Origin: Citrobacter sp. Res13-Sevr-PEB04-36
GTDB taxonomy: Bacteria; Pseudomonadota; Gammaproteobacteria; Enterobacterales; Enterobacteriaceae
DNA length: 64,000 nucleotides
Assembly (NCBI RefSeq): GCF_015672735.1
Contig: NZ_JADABY010000057.1
Span: 62,001 to 126,000, forward strand
Direction: 5' to 3'
Shown: positions 53,827 through 63,087 of the stretch, one piece after another
Layout of the letters: each line of letters starts with the position of its first letter
Numbering within the stretch: position 1 is the first letter of the stretch
Made by a program: the position numbers and the translations under genes
The notes under the pieces: model-generated
The model's database searches: none
The model's input: the letters and a program-made list of their open reading frames with translations, nothing else
Told to the model about the DNA's origin: nothing

Positions 53827-54255
53827 TCACTGACTGCCTTTACGCAGCTTGTTTCTCTGCTGGTACACGTCCGCAGACTCGCGGACAAACCCGGCGTTCA
53901 CCGTGGCATGCCAGGTGTGCTCCAGTTCATCGGCAATGGCCAGTAGTTCGGCGAATGAAGAACGAAATGGGCGCAGCGCGTTGTAGATTTCCAGAATGCG
54001 AGCATCCGGGATGGCAATCAGTTCCGCCGCACGACGGAAATTGCGCGCCACCGCGTGACGCTGCATCTGCTCGGCGATCTGCGCCTGATACTCCAGCGTC
54101 TGCTGAGAAATACGCACATCCTGTGGCCCCACGCGCCCTGCCAGCACATTCTCAAGAGTAATGTCAGTTAACGGCTTTCCGGTGGGCGTGAGGATTTTCT
54201 CCGGGCAGCGGGTCGCTAACGGATAATCCTGCGCGGTCATGATGTTTTCGTTCAT
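53827..54255 (-). CDS. dhaE: Glycerol dehydratase small (gamma) subunit
   Basis: DhaE is the gamma chain of the B12-dependent dehydratase that converts glycerol to 3-hydroxypropionaldehyde. ATG 54255 (MNENIMTAQDYPL) gives 142 residues as in C. freundii. ATG 54261 two codons upstream overlaps the dhaC stop (ATGA) and is an equally placed alternative. Conserved segments are YPLATRCPEKI, LTPTGKPLTDITLENVLAGR and the helical PFRSSFAELLAIADELE. Confidence 0.95.
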   Translation of the reverse strand: MNENIMTAQDYPLATRCPEKILTPTGKPLTDITLENVLAGRVGPQDVRISQQTLEYQAQIAEQMQRHAVARNFRRAAELIAIPDARILEIYNALRPFRSSFAELLAIADELEHTWHATVNAGFVRESADVYQQRNKLRKGSQ

Positions 54256-54257
54256 TG

Positions 54258-54842
54258 TCATTCCCTTACTAATGCAATATGCAGCGTGACAGGCGCGGCA
54301 TCCTGCACCACATGTTTGGTTTCTTTAATGTGAAACAGCGCAGCCTTGGCCATAAATTTCGGTCGCACCATCTGGTCATTGACAACCGGTACCGGCGAAG
54401 GCGACTCCTTGCGCGCGTAACGCGCGGCGTTCTTACCAATCTGGCGATAGGTTTCCAGCGTCAGCAGCGGCGCCTGAGAAAAAAGCTCCAGGTTGCTCAG
54501 CGGCAACAAATCACGCTGATGGATAACCGTGGTCCCTTTCGACTGAATACCAATGCCGATGCCGGAACCGCTCAGATTTGCTGCATCCCAGGCCATAAAG
54601 GAGACATCCGAAGTGCGCAGAATTCTGACCACCCGCGCATGTAATCCCTCTTCTTCAACTCCGGCCACCAGCTCTTTCAGGATCGCCTTGTGCGGCATAT
54701 CAATCAGGGTCTTATGCTGGTATTTATCAAAGGCCGGCCCGACGCCAATCACCACTTCATCCGCGCGATCGTCCGCTTTTGCCGCTTCGCCTTCGCTAAC
54801 CTGCAAGGTGAAAACCGGCTTACGTTCAGTTGTACACTCCAC
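54258..54842 (-). CDS. dhaC: Glycerol dehydratase medium (beta) subunit
   Basis: The 194-residue beta chain binds the lower face of cobalamin at the interface with DhaB. The family pattern [19 protein letters not shown] (about 29-47), [19 protein letters not shown] (about 71-89) and [19 protein letters not shown] (about 96-114) is present. It is 11 bases from the dhaB stop and overlaps the possible dhaE start, consistent with coupled synthesis of the three subunits. Confidence 0.96.
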   Translation of the reverse strand: MECTTERKPVFTLQVSEGEAAKADDRADEVVIGVGPAFDKYQHKTLIDMPHKAILKELVAGVEEEGLHARVVRILRTSDVSFMAWDAANLSGSGIGIGIQSKGTTVIHQRDLLPLSNLELFSQAPLLTLETYRQIGKNAARYARKESPSPVPVVNDQMVRPKFMAKAALFHIKETKHVVQDAAPVTLHIALVRE

Positions 54843-54853
54843 CGCATACCGCC

Positions 54854-56521
54854 TTATTCAATGCTGCCAGGCTGAACCACACCCGCAATATTTTTAATTT
54901 CCGCCCAGCGTTCGGCAGAGATGCGATAGCCGGTGCCGGGACCCTGATAATCATTGATGTCGTTAACGGCGCTAACCACCTCAAACTGGCGATCCAGAAT
55001 GGCGGATGTTTGCAGATAATCGCCGGTCACACGCTGCCTCAACATGTTGAGAATGTTGCTGGCGATATCGTCAAAACCGCTGGCGCTCAGCGCGCCAACA
55101 ACATCCAGCCCGGTGATATTGCGCTTCATCATCTCTTCCACCGCGGCCAAATCCTCTACTACATTGCGCGCGGGCATATCTTTGCTGCCGTGGGCATAGG
55201 TGGCGGCGTCGACTTCTTCATCACTAATCAGCGGCAAGCCCAGCTCGCGGAACACCGCCTGAATAGCGCGAGCCGCCTGATTGCGAATAGCGATAGTTTC
55301 CTCTTCCGTTACCGGACGCAGACCGCCGTCAACCATCAGGTCACGTTGCAGAATGTTGTAATCATCGAAGTCCTCGGCGTCGAAGTTCGACCCGGCAAAC
55401 ATGTTGTCGTAGTTAGGTACCGCACTGTAGCCGGAGAAGATAAAGTCGGTACCGGGCAGCATCTGCATCAATGTGCGGGCGGTGCGGCGAATATCAGAGT
55501 GCGAGAAGGTCTGGTCATTCGCTGACGCCACTTCGAGGTCGAGCATCGAGGCAATCAGGTTTTCCGCCAGCACCGCGCGGATCCCCGACGGTACAGCCCC
55601 GGTCATACCAATACAGCTGACCGCGCCGTTTTGCAGCCCCTGAACACCCGCACCCTTAGTGATAAAAATGCAGCGTGACTCCAGATACAGCATTGATTTG
55701 CTTTCTGAGTACCCCATCAGCGCCTCTGAGCCAGTGCCGGAGGTGTAGCGCATCTTCAGCCCGCGGGAAGCGTAGGCCGAGGCGAGAAAGGATTTTGACC
55801 ACGGCGTGTCATCGCCGTCGGTAAACACTGACTCCGTACCGTATACCGACACCGTTTCGGCGTAGCTGGTTAAGCCGCGCATACCCAGTTCCAGTTCGGT
55901 GGCTTCTTCAACGGAACATTGGGTAAGCACGCCAGGACGGCCGCACTGCGAACCAACCAGCAGCGCCAGCGCATTAAACGGCGCATAGCGGGCGATACCT
56001 ACGGTCGTTTCTTGCTCGGAAAAACCACGGATCCCCGCCTCGGCGGCGTCAGCAGCAATCTGCACCGGGTTATCTTTCAGGTTGGTGACGTGACATTGGT
56101 TAGAAGGTGTACGTCTGGCGCGCATTTTTTGCAGCGCCATCATCATTTCCACCACGTTCATTTTTGCCATCACTTCCACCGCTTTCGCCGGGGTGATGGC
56201 GGTGGTAATGGCAATAATCTCTTCCCGACTGACGTGGATATCCACCAGCATTCTGGCGATCTCCAGCGCGTCGAGTTGCATTGCCCGTTCGGTTTCCACA
56301 ACGTTAATCGCGTAGTCAGCAATAAAACGGTCAATCATGTCGAAATGTGCACGATCTTTACCGTCCAGTTCGACAATACGGCCATTTTCCACCTTCACTG
56401 ACGACGCCGGGTCGTAGGGACTTTCCATGGCGATCAGCCCCTCTTCCGGCCATTCGCCAATCAGCCCATCCTGATTTACAGGCCGCTGGGCAAGAACTTC
56501 GAATCGTTTTGATCTTCTCAT
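54854..56521 (-). CDS. dhaB: Glycerol dehydratase large (alpha) subunit
   Basis: DhaB holds the TIM-barrel active site of the adenosylcobalamin-dependent dehydratase. ATG 56521 ([14 protein letters not shown]) gives 555 residues, the C. freundii length. A TTG-initiated frame five codons longer is possible; neither start has a good ribosome site. Diagnostic segments are [20 protein letters not shown] (about 145-164), [18 protein letters not shown], and [20 protein letters not shown]. The gene heads the leftward dhaBCEF operon, whose promoter region carries a pair of palindromes. Confidence 0.97.
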   Translation of the reverse strand: MRRSKRFEVLAQRPVNQDGLIGEWPEEGLIAMESPYDPASSVKVENGRIVELDGKDRAHFDMIDRFIADYAINVVETERAMQLDALEIARMLVDIHVSREEIIAITTAITPAKAVEVMAKMNVVEMMMALQKMRARRTPSNQCHVTNLKDNPVQIAADAAEAGIRGFSEQETTVGIARYAPFNALALLVGSQCGRPGVLTQCSVEEATELELGMRGLTSYAETVSVYGTESVFTDGDDTPWSKSFLASAYASRGLKMRYTSGTGSEALMGYSESKSMLYLESRCIFITKGAGVQGLQNGAVSCIGMTGAVPSGIRAVLAENLIASMLDLEVASANDQTFSHSDIRRTARTLMQMLPGTDFIFSGYSAVPNYDNMFAGSNFDAEDFDDYNILQRDLMVDGGLRPVTEEETIAIRNQAARAIQAVFRELGLPLISDEEVDAATYAHGSKDMPARNVVEDLAAVEEMMKRNITGLDVVGALSASGFDDIASNILNMLRQRVTGDYLQTSAILDRQFEVVSAVNDINDYQGPGTGYRISAERWAEIKNIAGVVQPGSIE

Positions 56522-56914
56522 CGCGTGTTGACTCAAAAAGTAAATAATAAGGACGCCGGGCCGTATCGCCGGGGAGATAACTCCTCAGCCATCGCCTTTC
56601 ATCAGCAATAGTCGAACTCTAAATGAGCAGGCTGATAAAAAAATAAAATTAATTACGTTCCAATTTGGCACGTAATTAAAACACATCGTTTCATATTGAA
56701 ACGCGTATTTGGAATATCCATAGAGAATTGTGATGAGGTTAAATGATCATTATCAATAAACGCCAAAGGAAGAACACTCACTTGCTATTTTAGATTTTTT
56801 TACTGTATTGACTTAATAACGCGCTGCGCGAAAATAAAGAAAAGCCAATGATTAAAATAGCTGCCGCGCGATATTTTTCGTGACCTCAGCCCTACACAAT
56901 TAACAGGAGATACC
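56522..56914. other. Divergent dhaB / orfY-dhaT promoter region
   Basis: This 393-base AT-rich gap separates the leftward dhaBCEF and rightward orfY-dhaT-dhaG operons. It contains the palindrome pair at 56657-56702, a short GCCGGGCC ... GCCGGGG repeat near 56553, and a TTGACT hexamer at 56807 that could be the -35 box of the rightward operon. No gene is seen. Confidence 0.7.
56657..56702. promoter_or_regulatory. Pair of GTTYCA-N3-TGRAAC palindromes, 31-bp spacing (dhaB/dhaT)
   Basis: GTTCCAATTTGGCAC (56657-56671) and GTTTCATATTGAAAC (56688-56702) start 31 bases apart. The second is a perfect 6-3-6 palindrome. The same motif occurs in pairs upstream of dhaD and dhaK. DhaR is the obvious candidate to bind it, by inference from position. 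Confidence 0.75.
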
Positions 56915-57343
56915 GTGAATAAGAGCCACCCTATCGCCACCATCACGCTGGCGGCTGCACAGCAAATGGCGACCGCTGTTGAGGTTAAAGCACTTGAAAT
57001 CAACGTCCCGGTCGTCTTTTCCGTGGTTGATCACGGCGGAAACACGCTGCTGATGCAGCGCATGGATGAGGCGTTTGTTTCCAGCTGCGATATTTCACTC
57101 AATAAGGCCTGGACCGCCTGCTGCCTGCGACAAGGTACTCACGAAATTACCGATGCAGTGCAACCCGGAGCATCTCTTTATGGCCTGCAGCTCACCAACC
57201 AACAGCGCATTATTATTTTCGGCGGTGGTCTGCCAGTTATATTAAATGGAAAAGTAATTGGCGCCGTCGGCGTGAGTGGTGGCACCGTCGAACAGGACCA
57301 GTTATTAGCTGAAACCGCACTACATTGCTTCTCTGAATTATAA
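56915..57343 (+). CDS. GlcG/HbpS-family protein (OrfY)
   Basis: This 142-residue protein starts at GTG 56915, preceded by AGGAG. It belongs to the GlcG/HbpS family, also fused to PduO at its C-terminus. Members bind haem or corrinoid. Family features are the N-terminal ITLAAAQQM, VFSVVDHGGNTLLMQRMD (about 34-51) and GGLPVILNGKVIGAVGVSGG (about 103-122). In C. freundii the gene at this place is called orfY. A role in cofactor handling for the dehydratase is suggested by context. Confidence 0.85.
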   Translation: MNKSHPIATITLAAAQQMATAVEVKALEINVPVVFSVVDHGGNTLLMQRMDEAFVSSCDISLNKAWTACCLRQGTHEITDAVQPGASLYGLQLTNQQRIIIFGGGLPVILNGKVIGAVGVSGGTVEQDQLLAETALHCFSEL

Positions 57344-57365
57344 AATAAACGTAAGAAGGTATATT

Positions 57366-58529
57366 ATGAGCTATCGTATGTTTGATTATCTGGTGCCAAA
57401 TGTGAACTTTTTTGGCCCCAATGCTGTTTCCGTGGTGGGTGAGCGTTGCAAACTGCTGGGCGGGAAAAAAGCCCTGCTGGTGACCGATAAAGGCCTGCGG
57501 GCAATTAAAGACGGTGCGGTAGATAAAACCCTCGCACATCTGCGTGAAGCCGGTATTGAAGTAGCAATATTTGACGGCGTCGAGCCGAACCCTAAAGACA
57601 CGAACGTACGCGACGGTCTGGCGGTGTTTCGTAAAGAGCAATGCGATATTATTGTCACCGTCGGCGGCGGTAGCCCACATGACTGCGGTAAAGGTATTGG
57701 TATCGCGGCCACTCACGAAGGCGATCTCTACAGCTATGCCGGAATTGAAACCCTGACCCATCCGCTGCCGCCTATCGTTGCGGTCAACACCACCGCCGGT
57801 ACCGCCAGCGAAGTGACCCGTCACTGCGTGCTGACCAACACCAAAACAAAGGTGAAATTTGTCATTGTCAGCTGGCGCAACCTGCCGTCAGTGTCGATTA
57901 ACGATCCGCTGCTGATGCTTGGCAAACCTGCGCCTCTGACCGCAGCCACCGGGATGGATGCGCTGACCCACGCCGTGGAAGCCTACATTTCCAAAGATGC
58001 GAATCCGGTCACCGATGCCGCTGCTATTCAGGCAATCCGCCTGATCGCCCGTAACTTACGCCAGGCCGTGGCGCTGGGCAGTAACCTGAAAGCTCGCGAG
58101 AACATGGCCTACGCTTCACTGCTGGCAGGTATGGCCTTTAACAACGCCAACCTCGGCTACGTACACGCCATGGCGCACCAGCTTGGCGGCCTGTATGACA
58201 TGCCGCACGGCGTAGCGAATGCCGTACTGCTACCGCATGTGGCGCGTTATAACCTGATCGCTAATCCGGAAAAATTTGCCGACATTGCCGAGTTTATGGG
58301 CGAGAACACCCACGGCCTGTCCACCATGGACGCCGCCGAGTTGGCGATTCACGCCATTGCCCGCCTGTCTGCTGATATCGGCATTCCGCAGCATCTGCGC
58401 GAGCTGGGCGTAAAAGAGGCCGATTTCCCGTATATGGCAGAGATGGCGCTGAAGGACGGCAACGCGTTCTCGAACCCGCGTAAAGGTAACGAGAAAGAAA
58501 TTGCCGCGATCTTCCATCAGGCTTTCTGA
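57366..58529 (+). CDS. dhaT: 1,3-propanediol dehydrogenase
   Basis: DhaT reduces 3-hydroxypropionaldehyde to 1,3-propanediol with NADH, regenerating NAD+ during glycerol fermentation. The 387 residues equal the C. freundii enzyme. It is an iron-dependent (type III) alcohol dehydrogenase with the dinucleotide motif VGGGSPHDCGKGI (about 98-110), TTAGTASEVTRH (about 139-150) and the metal-binding HAMAHQLGGLYDMPHG (about 262-277). It is the second gene in the rightward operon, 22 bases after orfY. Confidence 0.97.
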   Translation: MSYRMFDYLVPNVNFFGPNAVSVVGERCKLLGGKKALLVTDKGLRAIKDGAVDKTLAHLREAGIEVAIFDGVEPNPKDTNVRDGLAVFRKEQCDIIVTVGGGSPHDCGKGIGIAATHEGDLYSYAGIETLTHPLPPIVAVNTTAGTASEVTRHCVLTNTKTKVKFVIVSWRNLPSVSINDPLLMLGKPAPLTAATGMDALTHAVEAYISKDANPVTDAAAIQAIRLIARNLRQAVALGSNLKARENMAYASLLAGMAFNNANLGYVHAMAHQLGGLYDMPHGVANAVLLPHVARYNLIANPEKFADIAEFMGENTHGLSTMDAAELAIHAIARLSADIGIPQHLRELGVKEADFPYMAEMALKDGNAFSNPRKGNEKEIAAIFHQAF

Positions 58530-58545
58530 CAACAAAGGGGACGCG

Positions 58546-58899
58546 ATGCCACTTTCATCACCGAGCGTAAACCTGTTTTATCACCCACGCTGGCAGGATT
58601 CCCGCGTGCTTGATGAACTATGCTGGGGGCTGGAAGAGCAAGGCGTCCCGTGCCGGGCCATCAGCTGCGACGACAGCGCCAGCGCGCTGACGCTCAGCAG
58701 GCGGGCAGCCAAAAGCTCGGCGCTGCGCGTAGGCCTCGGCCTCAGCGTGACCGGCGAGATTGCCTTAACGCATGCCCAGTTGCCCGAGGATCGGGCGCTG
58801 ATCTGCGGGCATATCGCCGCCGGGATCGTGCAGATCCGCACGCTCGGCGCCAACGCAGGTCAACTGGTCAAAGTGCTTCCTTTCAGTGAGATAACATAA
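58546..58899 (+). CDS. dhaG: Glycerol dehydratase reactivase small subunit
   Basis: DhaG pairs with DhaF and resembles the beta chain of the dehydratase, which it displaces during cofactor exchange. ATG 58546 (MPLSSPSVNLFYHPRW) gives 117 residues, with AAAGGGGA upstream. The open frame otherwise reaches back into dhaT. The segments ELCWGLEEQGVPCRAI and RVGLGLSVTGEIALTHAQLP are typical. Its TAA abuts the ATG of the next gene. Confidence 0.93.
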   Translation: MPLSSPSVNLFYHPRWQDSRVLDELCWGLEEQGVPCRAISCDDSASALTLSRRAAKSSALRVGLGLSVTGEIALTHAQLPEDRALICGHIAAGIVQIRTLGANAGQLVKVLPFSEIT

Positions 58900-59430
58900 A
58901 TGTATCGCATCTATACCCGAACCGGCGATAAAGGCACCACCGCGCTGTTTGGCGGTAGCCGCATCAACAAAGACGACATCCGCGTCGACGCTTATGGCAC
59001 GGTAGATGAACTGATTTCCCAGTTGGGCGTCTGCTATGCCACGACCCACCAGGCCGAGCTACGCGAGGATCTGCATACCGTCCAGAAGATGCTGTTTGTG
59101 CTGGGTGCGGAACTCGCCAGCGACGATAAAGGGATCACTCGCCTGAAGCAGACGATTAGCGATGACGATATTCAGAGGCTGGAGCGGCTGATCGACCGCA
59201 ATATGGCGCACAGCGGCCCGCTGAAAGAATTTGTCATTCCGGGGAAAAACCTCGCGTCTGCACAGCTACACGTTGCGCGCACGCTGGCACGTCGGCTGGA
59301 GCGTATTCTTACGGCAATGGACAGAACGCTCGCCGTGCGCGACGAGCTTAAGCGGTATATCAATCGCTTGTCCGACGCGCTCTTTTCGATGGCCAGAATC
59401 GAAGAAACTACTCCAGATGCTTGCGCTTAA
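58900..59430 (+). CDS. PduO-type cob(I)alamin adenosyltransferase
   Basis: The enzyme transfers adenosyl from ATP to cob(I)alamin, giving the coenzyme of glycerol dehydratase. The 176-residue protein has the PduO-type ATP-binding N-terminus YTRTGDKGTTALFGGSRINK (about 4-23) and VDAYGTVDELISQLGV (about 29-44). The trimerisation/active-site helix CxxARxxxRR-like ARTLARRLERI lies near 130. It corresponds to orfW of C. freundii. Its last 23 bases overlap the convergent dhaR. Confidence 0.93.
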   Translation: MYRIYTRTGDKGTTALFGGSRINKDDIRVDAYGTVDELISQLGVCYATTHQAELREDLHTVQKMLFVLGAELASDDKGITRLKQTISDDDIQRLERLIDRNMAHSGPLKEFVIPGKNLASAQLHVARTLARRLERILTAMDRTLAVRDELKRYINRLSDALFSMARIEETTPDACA

Positions 59431-61333
59431 ACTGGCTGGCGTCGATGTCGTACTGCTTCATCTTGCGCCACAGTGTGGTGCGCCCAATGTTCAGCAGCTG
59501 CGACATCTCCTGCACGCGCCCGCTGGTGACACGGGCGGCGTGGATAATCGCCTCTTTTTCGATGGCAGTAAAGGTCAGGCTGGCGGGAAGCAGCGAAGAT
59601 GTCGTATCCATACCCGGTCGTTCGGCAAACAGATAATCCGGCAGGTTGCTCAGGCGAATATGGCCGTTATCGCTGCTGATGGCGATATTCTCGATAATGC
59701 TGTTCAGCTCAAAATCATTGCCTGGCCACGAATAGGCCACCAGCTGCGCCAGCGCATCATCATCCACCTTCAGGCTGGATGAAAAGCGTTTTTTCAGGCT
59801 GTTCAGGCGGGTATAAATCAGAGCAGGAATGCTATTGCGTCGCGCGCGCAGCGGTGGAATAACGATTTCAAACGAGTGCAGCGCGTAATACAGCTGACGG
59901 CTAAAGCGGTTTTGTTCCACCAGATTGGCAAGATCGACCGTAGTGGTGGCGATCACTTTCACATCCACCGGGATCAGGCGTCGTGCATCGAGACGGGTCA
60001 GCACCCCCTGCTTAATCACCTGCAACAATGCAGACTGTAGCTCCGGTGCCAGATATTCGATTTTTTCCAGAAACAACGTACCACCGTTCGCCAGTTCAAG
60101 ACGACTCAGTCGGCCATTTTCATCATCGGTTGGCGCGCTGCCCATAAAATCCTGCCCCAGCACGCTATTGGCATACAGCTGACAGTTAACAGCGATATAA
60201 GGCCCACTGGCCCGTTCACTTTCATTGTGGATCGCCTGGCTGAGCAGCTCTTTACCGACGCCCTCTTCGCCGCACAGCAGGATCGGGAAACTTCCCCTCG
60301 CCGCCTGGCGGCCAAAATGGATCAGCCGCCGGGTTTCCGGATCTTCCGCCGACATCTGCTCAAAGGTATGGCTCACCTTGCCCAATTGGCTGGTCATCAA
60401 TTGGCGCATCTGCTCAACCGGATGCAGCAGCAGAATAAAGCTGTTGCCCTGCTCTTCCACAATCGGCTTTAAGGTGATCACTGCGTCTACAAACTGGTGC
60501 TGACTCTCAAAGGTCACTTCAACGTGATTGAGTCCGCGCGCATGTTTGATCGCCCGGCGCAACAGCATCGGCAGATTCACCAGGTCATGGATATTTTTCC
60601 CCTGGCTGGCCTGCGCGTCCAGATGCAGTAGCATGGCGGCACGCGCATTGAGAAACTGCAGCACGCCCTGTTCATTCCATGCCATCACCCCATCATCCAT
60701 GCTCTCCAGCAGCCCATACATCTGATTCAGATGACGGTTAGATTCGGCCAGCAGGCTATCGGTCAGCAACGAATTGCCCACTTCTCTGGCGATCGCCAGC
60801 GTCAGGGATAAATCGGAAATGGACTCCTGTTCCACCAGACAGCACAGCGAAATGGAGCCAAACAGCCGCCCGTGATTATCAAACACCGGCGTTGAACAGA
60901 ACGACCACGGATGCAACGCCTGTTTAAAGTGCTGATCGCCAGACGTTTTGGTCGGCTGCCCCGGCATGGTCGCCAGCGACAGTGCGCAGCTGCCAATAAT
61001 GCTTTCCGCACAGTAGCTGCCGTCAAGAAACCCCAGCTCCGCCAGCTGTTCCACCGTTTGCGGATCGCCACAGCGACTGAGAATACAAGCGGACTCATCG
61101 AGGATAAGCAGCGCGCAGGGACGTCCGTCCATAAACTCCCAGGCATCTTCCAGCGCGGCCTGAGCAATCGTCAGCAGCGCAGTCTTGCGGCGACAAATCG
61201 AGGCAAACGTCAGTCCCTGCGCTTGATGCGGCGCCTGCCAGGTCTCCCGCTGCATAAACTTACTGCAACGATGCCATGACTGAGCGATAACCGAAGAGAC
61301 TTCTTTTCCGCTGACCTGAGTGTGTGCCGTCAT
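59408..61333 (-). CDS. dhaR: Transcriptional activator of the dha regulon
   Basis: From ATG 61333 (MTAHTQVSGKEV) DhaR is 641 residues, the C. freundii length. The frame extends 21 codons further upstream without support. The N-terminal GAF-like sensor covers about 50-190 and a PAS domain about 205-310. The AAA+ domain (about 330-560) has Walker A CGEEGVGKELL and a Walker B-like GGTLFLEKIEYL. A C-terminal Fis-type helix-turn-helix (VQEMSQLLNIGRTTLWRKMK) ends the protein. The GAFTGA loop used to contact sigma-54 is not conserved (QDFMGSA). It is 91 bases downstream of dhaD on the same strand. Confidence 0.96.
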   Translation of the reverse strand: MTAHTQVSGKEVSSVIAQSWHRCSKFMQRETWQAPHQAQGLTFASICRRKTALLTIAQAALEDAWEFMDGRPCALLILDESACILSRCGDPQTVEQLAELGFLDGSYCAESIIGSCALSLATMPGQPTKTSGDQHFKQALHPWSFCSTPVFDNHGRLFGSISLCCLVEQESISDLSLTLAIAREVGNSLLTDSLLAESNRHLNQMYGLLESMDDGVMAWNEQGVLQFLNARAAMLLHLDAQASQGKNIHDLVNLPMLLRRAIKHARGLNHVEVTFESQHQFVDAVITLKPIVEEQGNSFILLLHPVEQMRQLMTSQLGKVSHTFEQMSAEDPETRRLIHFGRQAARGSFPILLCGEEGVGKELLSQAIHNESERASGPYIAVNCQLYANSVLGQDFMGSAPTDDENGRLSRLELANGGTLFLEKIEYLAPELQSALLQVIKQGVLTRLDARRLIPVDVKVIATTTVDLANLVEQNRFSRQLYYALHSFEIVIPPLRARRNSIPALIYTRLNSLKKRFSSSLKVDDDALAQLVAYSWPGNDFELNSIIENIAISSDNGHIRLSNLPDYLFAERPGMDTTSSLLPASLTFTAIEKEAIIHAARVTSGRVQEMSQLLNIGRTTLWRKMKQYDIDASQFKRKHLE

Positions 61334-61424
61334 ATCCCTTTCCGCTGTTTTACCCTGGACAACCCCTCCGACAGAGACGGTCAGAGGGGAGAACATGCCG
61401 GAACAGAGCGTTACCGACGTCTGA

Positions 61425-62522
61425 TTAACGCGCCAGCCACTGCAGCCCCAACAGGTCTGCCGTCAGAATAGCGGCATGTACACTCTCTGGCGTCACCGGG
61501 AACGGCATATTGTGAATGGTTTCACCTTCTGCGCAGGTGGCTTTGGCAACGGCATGAATCTTGTCGTCGATGCCTTCTTTCACGCCCATTTGCGCCAGGG
61601 TGACCGGCAGGCCGACTTTCTGACAGAACGCCAGCACAGTTTCGATCTCTTCCATCGGGCTGTTCTGCAACACCAGTTGCGCCAGCGTACCAAACGCGAC
61701 TTTTTCGCCATGGTACAAATGGTGGCACTCTTCCAGAATCGTGAAGCCGTTATGAATCGCATGCGCCCCTGCGAGGCCGCTGCTTTCAAAGCCAATGCCG
61801 CTAAGATAGGTGTTCGCTTCCACAATGCGCTCCAGCGCATCGGTCACGACGCCTGCTTGCGCTGCACAGCGGGCCTTTTCGCCTTCTGCCAGCAGCGTAT
61901 CATAGCACAGGCGCGCCAGGCTCAATGCCGCCGCCGTGGACTGTCCACCCGCCATGCTGGTCGCGCGGGCGTCATAACAGGCCTTCGCTTCAAACCAGGT
62001 AGAGAGCGCATCGCCCATCCCGGCAACCAACAACCGCACCGGCGCTTTGGCGATAATCGCGGTATCCATCACCACCATATCCGGGTTTTTCGGGTAGATA
62101 AGATACTCTTCAAACTCACCGGCTTCGGTATAAATGACCGACAGCGCGCTGGTTGGCGCATCGGTCGAGGCGATGGTCGGGATCACCACCACCGGCAGCT
62201 TCTGGTAATAGCCAATCGCTTTGGCGGTATCCAGCGTTTTGCCGCCGCCGATCCCGACCACGCCACGGCAACCGTGTTGCTTCAGAATGGCAATCAAACG
62301 ATTAATTTCCACATGGCTGCATTCGCCGTTAAAACGCTCCGCATGGCAGCTAATGTCGTGCTTATGCAGGCCATTGAGCACTTTATCTCCCGCCAGCTTC
62401 ATCACGAAATCATCCGCAATCACAAAAAAGCTGTCCGCCAGATTTTTAGCATATTGACCAAATAAGGTAGAAGCATCAGGACCCTGGAGATATTTGGCTG
62501 GAGATTGAATAACGTTTAGCAT
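61425..62522 (-). CDS. dhaD: NAD-dependent glycerol dehydrogenase
   Basis: DhaD oxidises glycerol to dihydroxyacetone, the first step of the oxidative branch. ATG 62522 (MLNVIQSPAKYLQG) gives 365 residues as in C. freundii; an ATG five codons upstream is the alternative. It is a zinc-type member of the iron/zinc polyol dehydrogenase family with GIGGGKTLDTAKAIGYY (about 92-108), PTIASTDAPTSALSVIYT, and zinc ligands in GMGDALSTWFEA and AAHAIHN-like GAHAIHNGF. It is divergent from dhaK and upstream of dhaR. Confidence 0.96.
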   Translation of the reverse strand: MLNVIQSPAKYLQGPDASTLFGQYAKNLADSFFVIADDFVMKLAGDKVLNGLHKHDISCHAERFNGECSHVEINRLIAILKQHGCRGVVGIGGGKTLDTAKAIGYYQKLPVVVIPTIASTDAPTSALSVIYTEAGEFEEYLIYPKNPDMVVMDTAIIAKAPVRLLVAGMGDALSTWFEAKACYDARATSMAGGQSTAAALSLARLCYDTLLAEGEKARCAAQAGVVTDALERIVEANTYLSGIGFESSGLAGAHAIHNGFTILEECHHLYHGEKVAFGTLAQLVLQNSPMEEIETVLAFCQKVGLPVTLAQMGVKEGIDDKIHAVAKATCAEGETIHNMPFPVTPESVHAAILTADLLGLQWLAR

Positions 62523-62672
62523 TCCTTTCATCCTCAAATAAGTACATGTTTTTACATGATGAGCCCTGGCGTTAACCTGTTTAGCCTGATGCTAATGGCG
62601 AAAACAAAGCGCTACCGGAGCGATGCAATCACTGTATGGCGAGGCGAGCACAAAAAAATCATTCGTCTTTTT

Positions 62673-62719
62673 GTTCTGATATGAAACAGATAAAAACGAC
62701 ACACGTTCCATATTGGAAC
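62673..62719. promoter_or_regulatory. Palindrome pair upstream of dhaD, 32-bp spacing
   Basis: GTTCTGATATGAAAC (62673-62687, left arm degenerate) and GTTCCATATTGGAAC (62705-62719, perfect 6-3-6 palindrome) start 32 bases apart. They match the motif at the dhaB/dhaT promoter. Confidence 0.68.
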
Positions 62720-62927
62720 AATTAACCCCAGAGAAGATAAGGTTTGCGATCCCGATCCGTTCCTTTAGCCCATATTTCTGTCACGCAAAGAGTTTCGGTT
62801 TCGCCTTTTCGTTATCTAACGCCGGAATAACTGGCAAAAAAAAGCGCTCTGCCGCGTGTTAACCGCCTTGACGGCCGGAAAAAAAAGCCGCGCGGGCTCG
62901 CATTACGCCATTTTCATTCGTCATTAC

Positions 62928-62973
62928 GTTTCATTTCGGAACAAAAAATAACTTTTACGTTCCGTATTGAAAC
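62928..62973. promoter_or_regulatory. Palindrome pair upstream of dhaK, 31-bp spacing
   Basis: GTTTCATTTCGGAAC (62928-62942) and GTTCCGTATTGAAAC (62959-62973) start 31 bases apart, about 115 bases before the dhaK start. Probable regulator sites of the dha regulon. Confidence 0.72.
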
Positions 62974-63087
62974 TCATTTTGCCGGAGTTTTTTTCCACGC
63001 TGACTCGGCGAGAATCTCTCCATCGCCTCCGTTACCATGACCATGCATTCGGGGGTTTGTTTAACACTCAACCTGTCCGGAGCCGTT

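Larger units (their letters stand above)
62523..63087. other. Divergent dhaD / dhaK promoter region
   Basis: This 565-base gap holds no gene. It contains two pairs of the GTTYCA-N3-TGRAAC palindrome, one nearer dhaD (62673-62719) and one nearer dhaK (62928-62973). A GC-rich segment lies between them (62860-62905). Long A-runs near 62652, 62837 and 62881 could bend the DNA. Confidence 0.7.

Noticed and set aside
61476-62465. 329-codon forward frame opposite dhaD
   Set aside because: Rich in Arg, His and Gln as expected for an antisense shadow; dhaD is a full-length match to its family.
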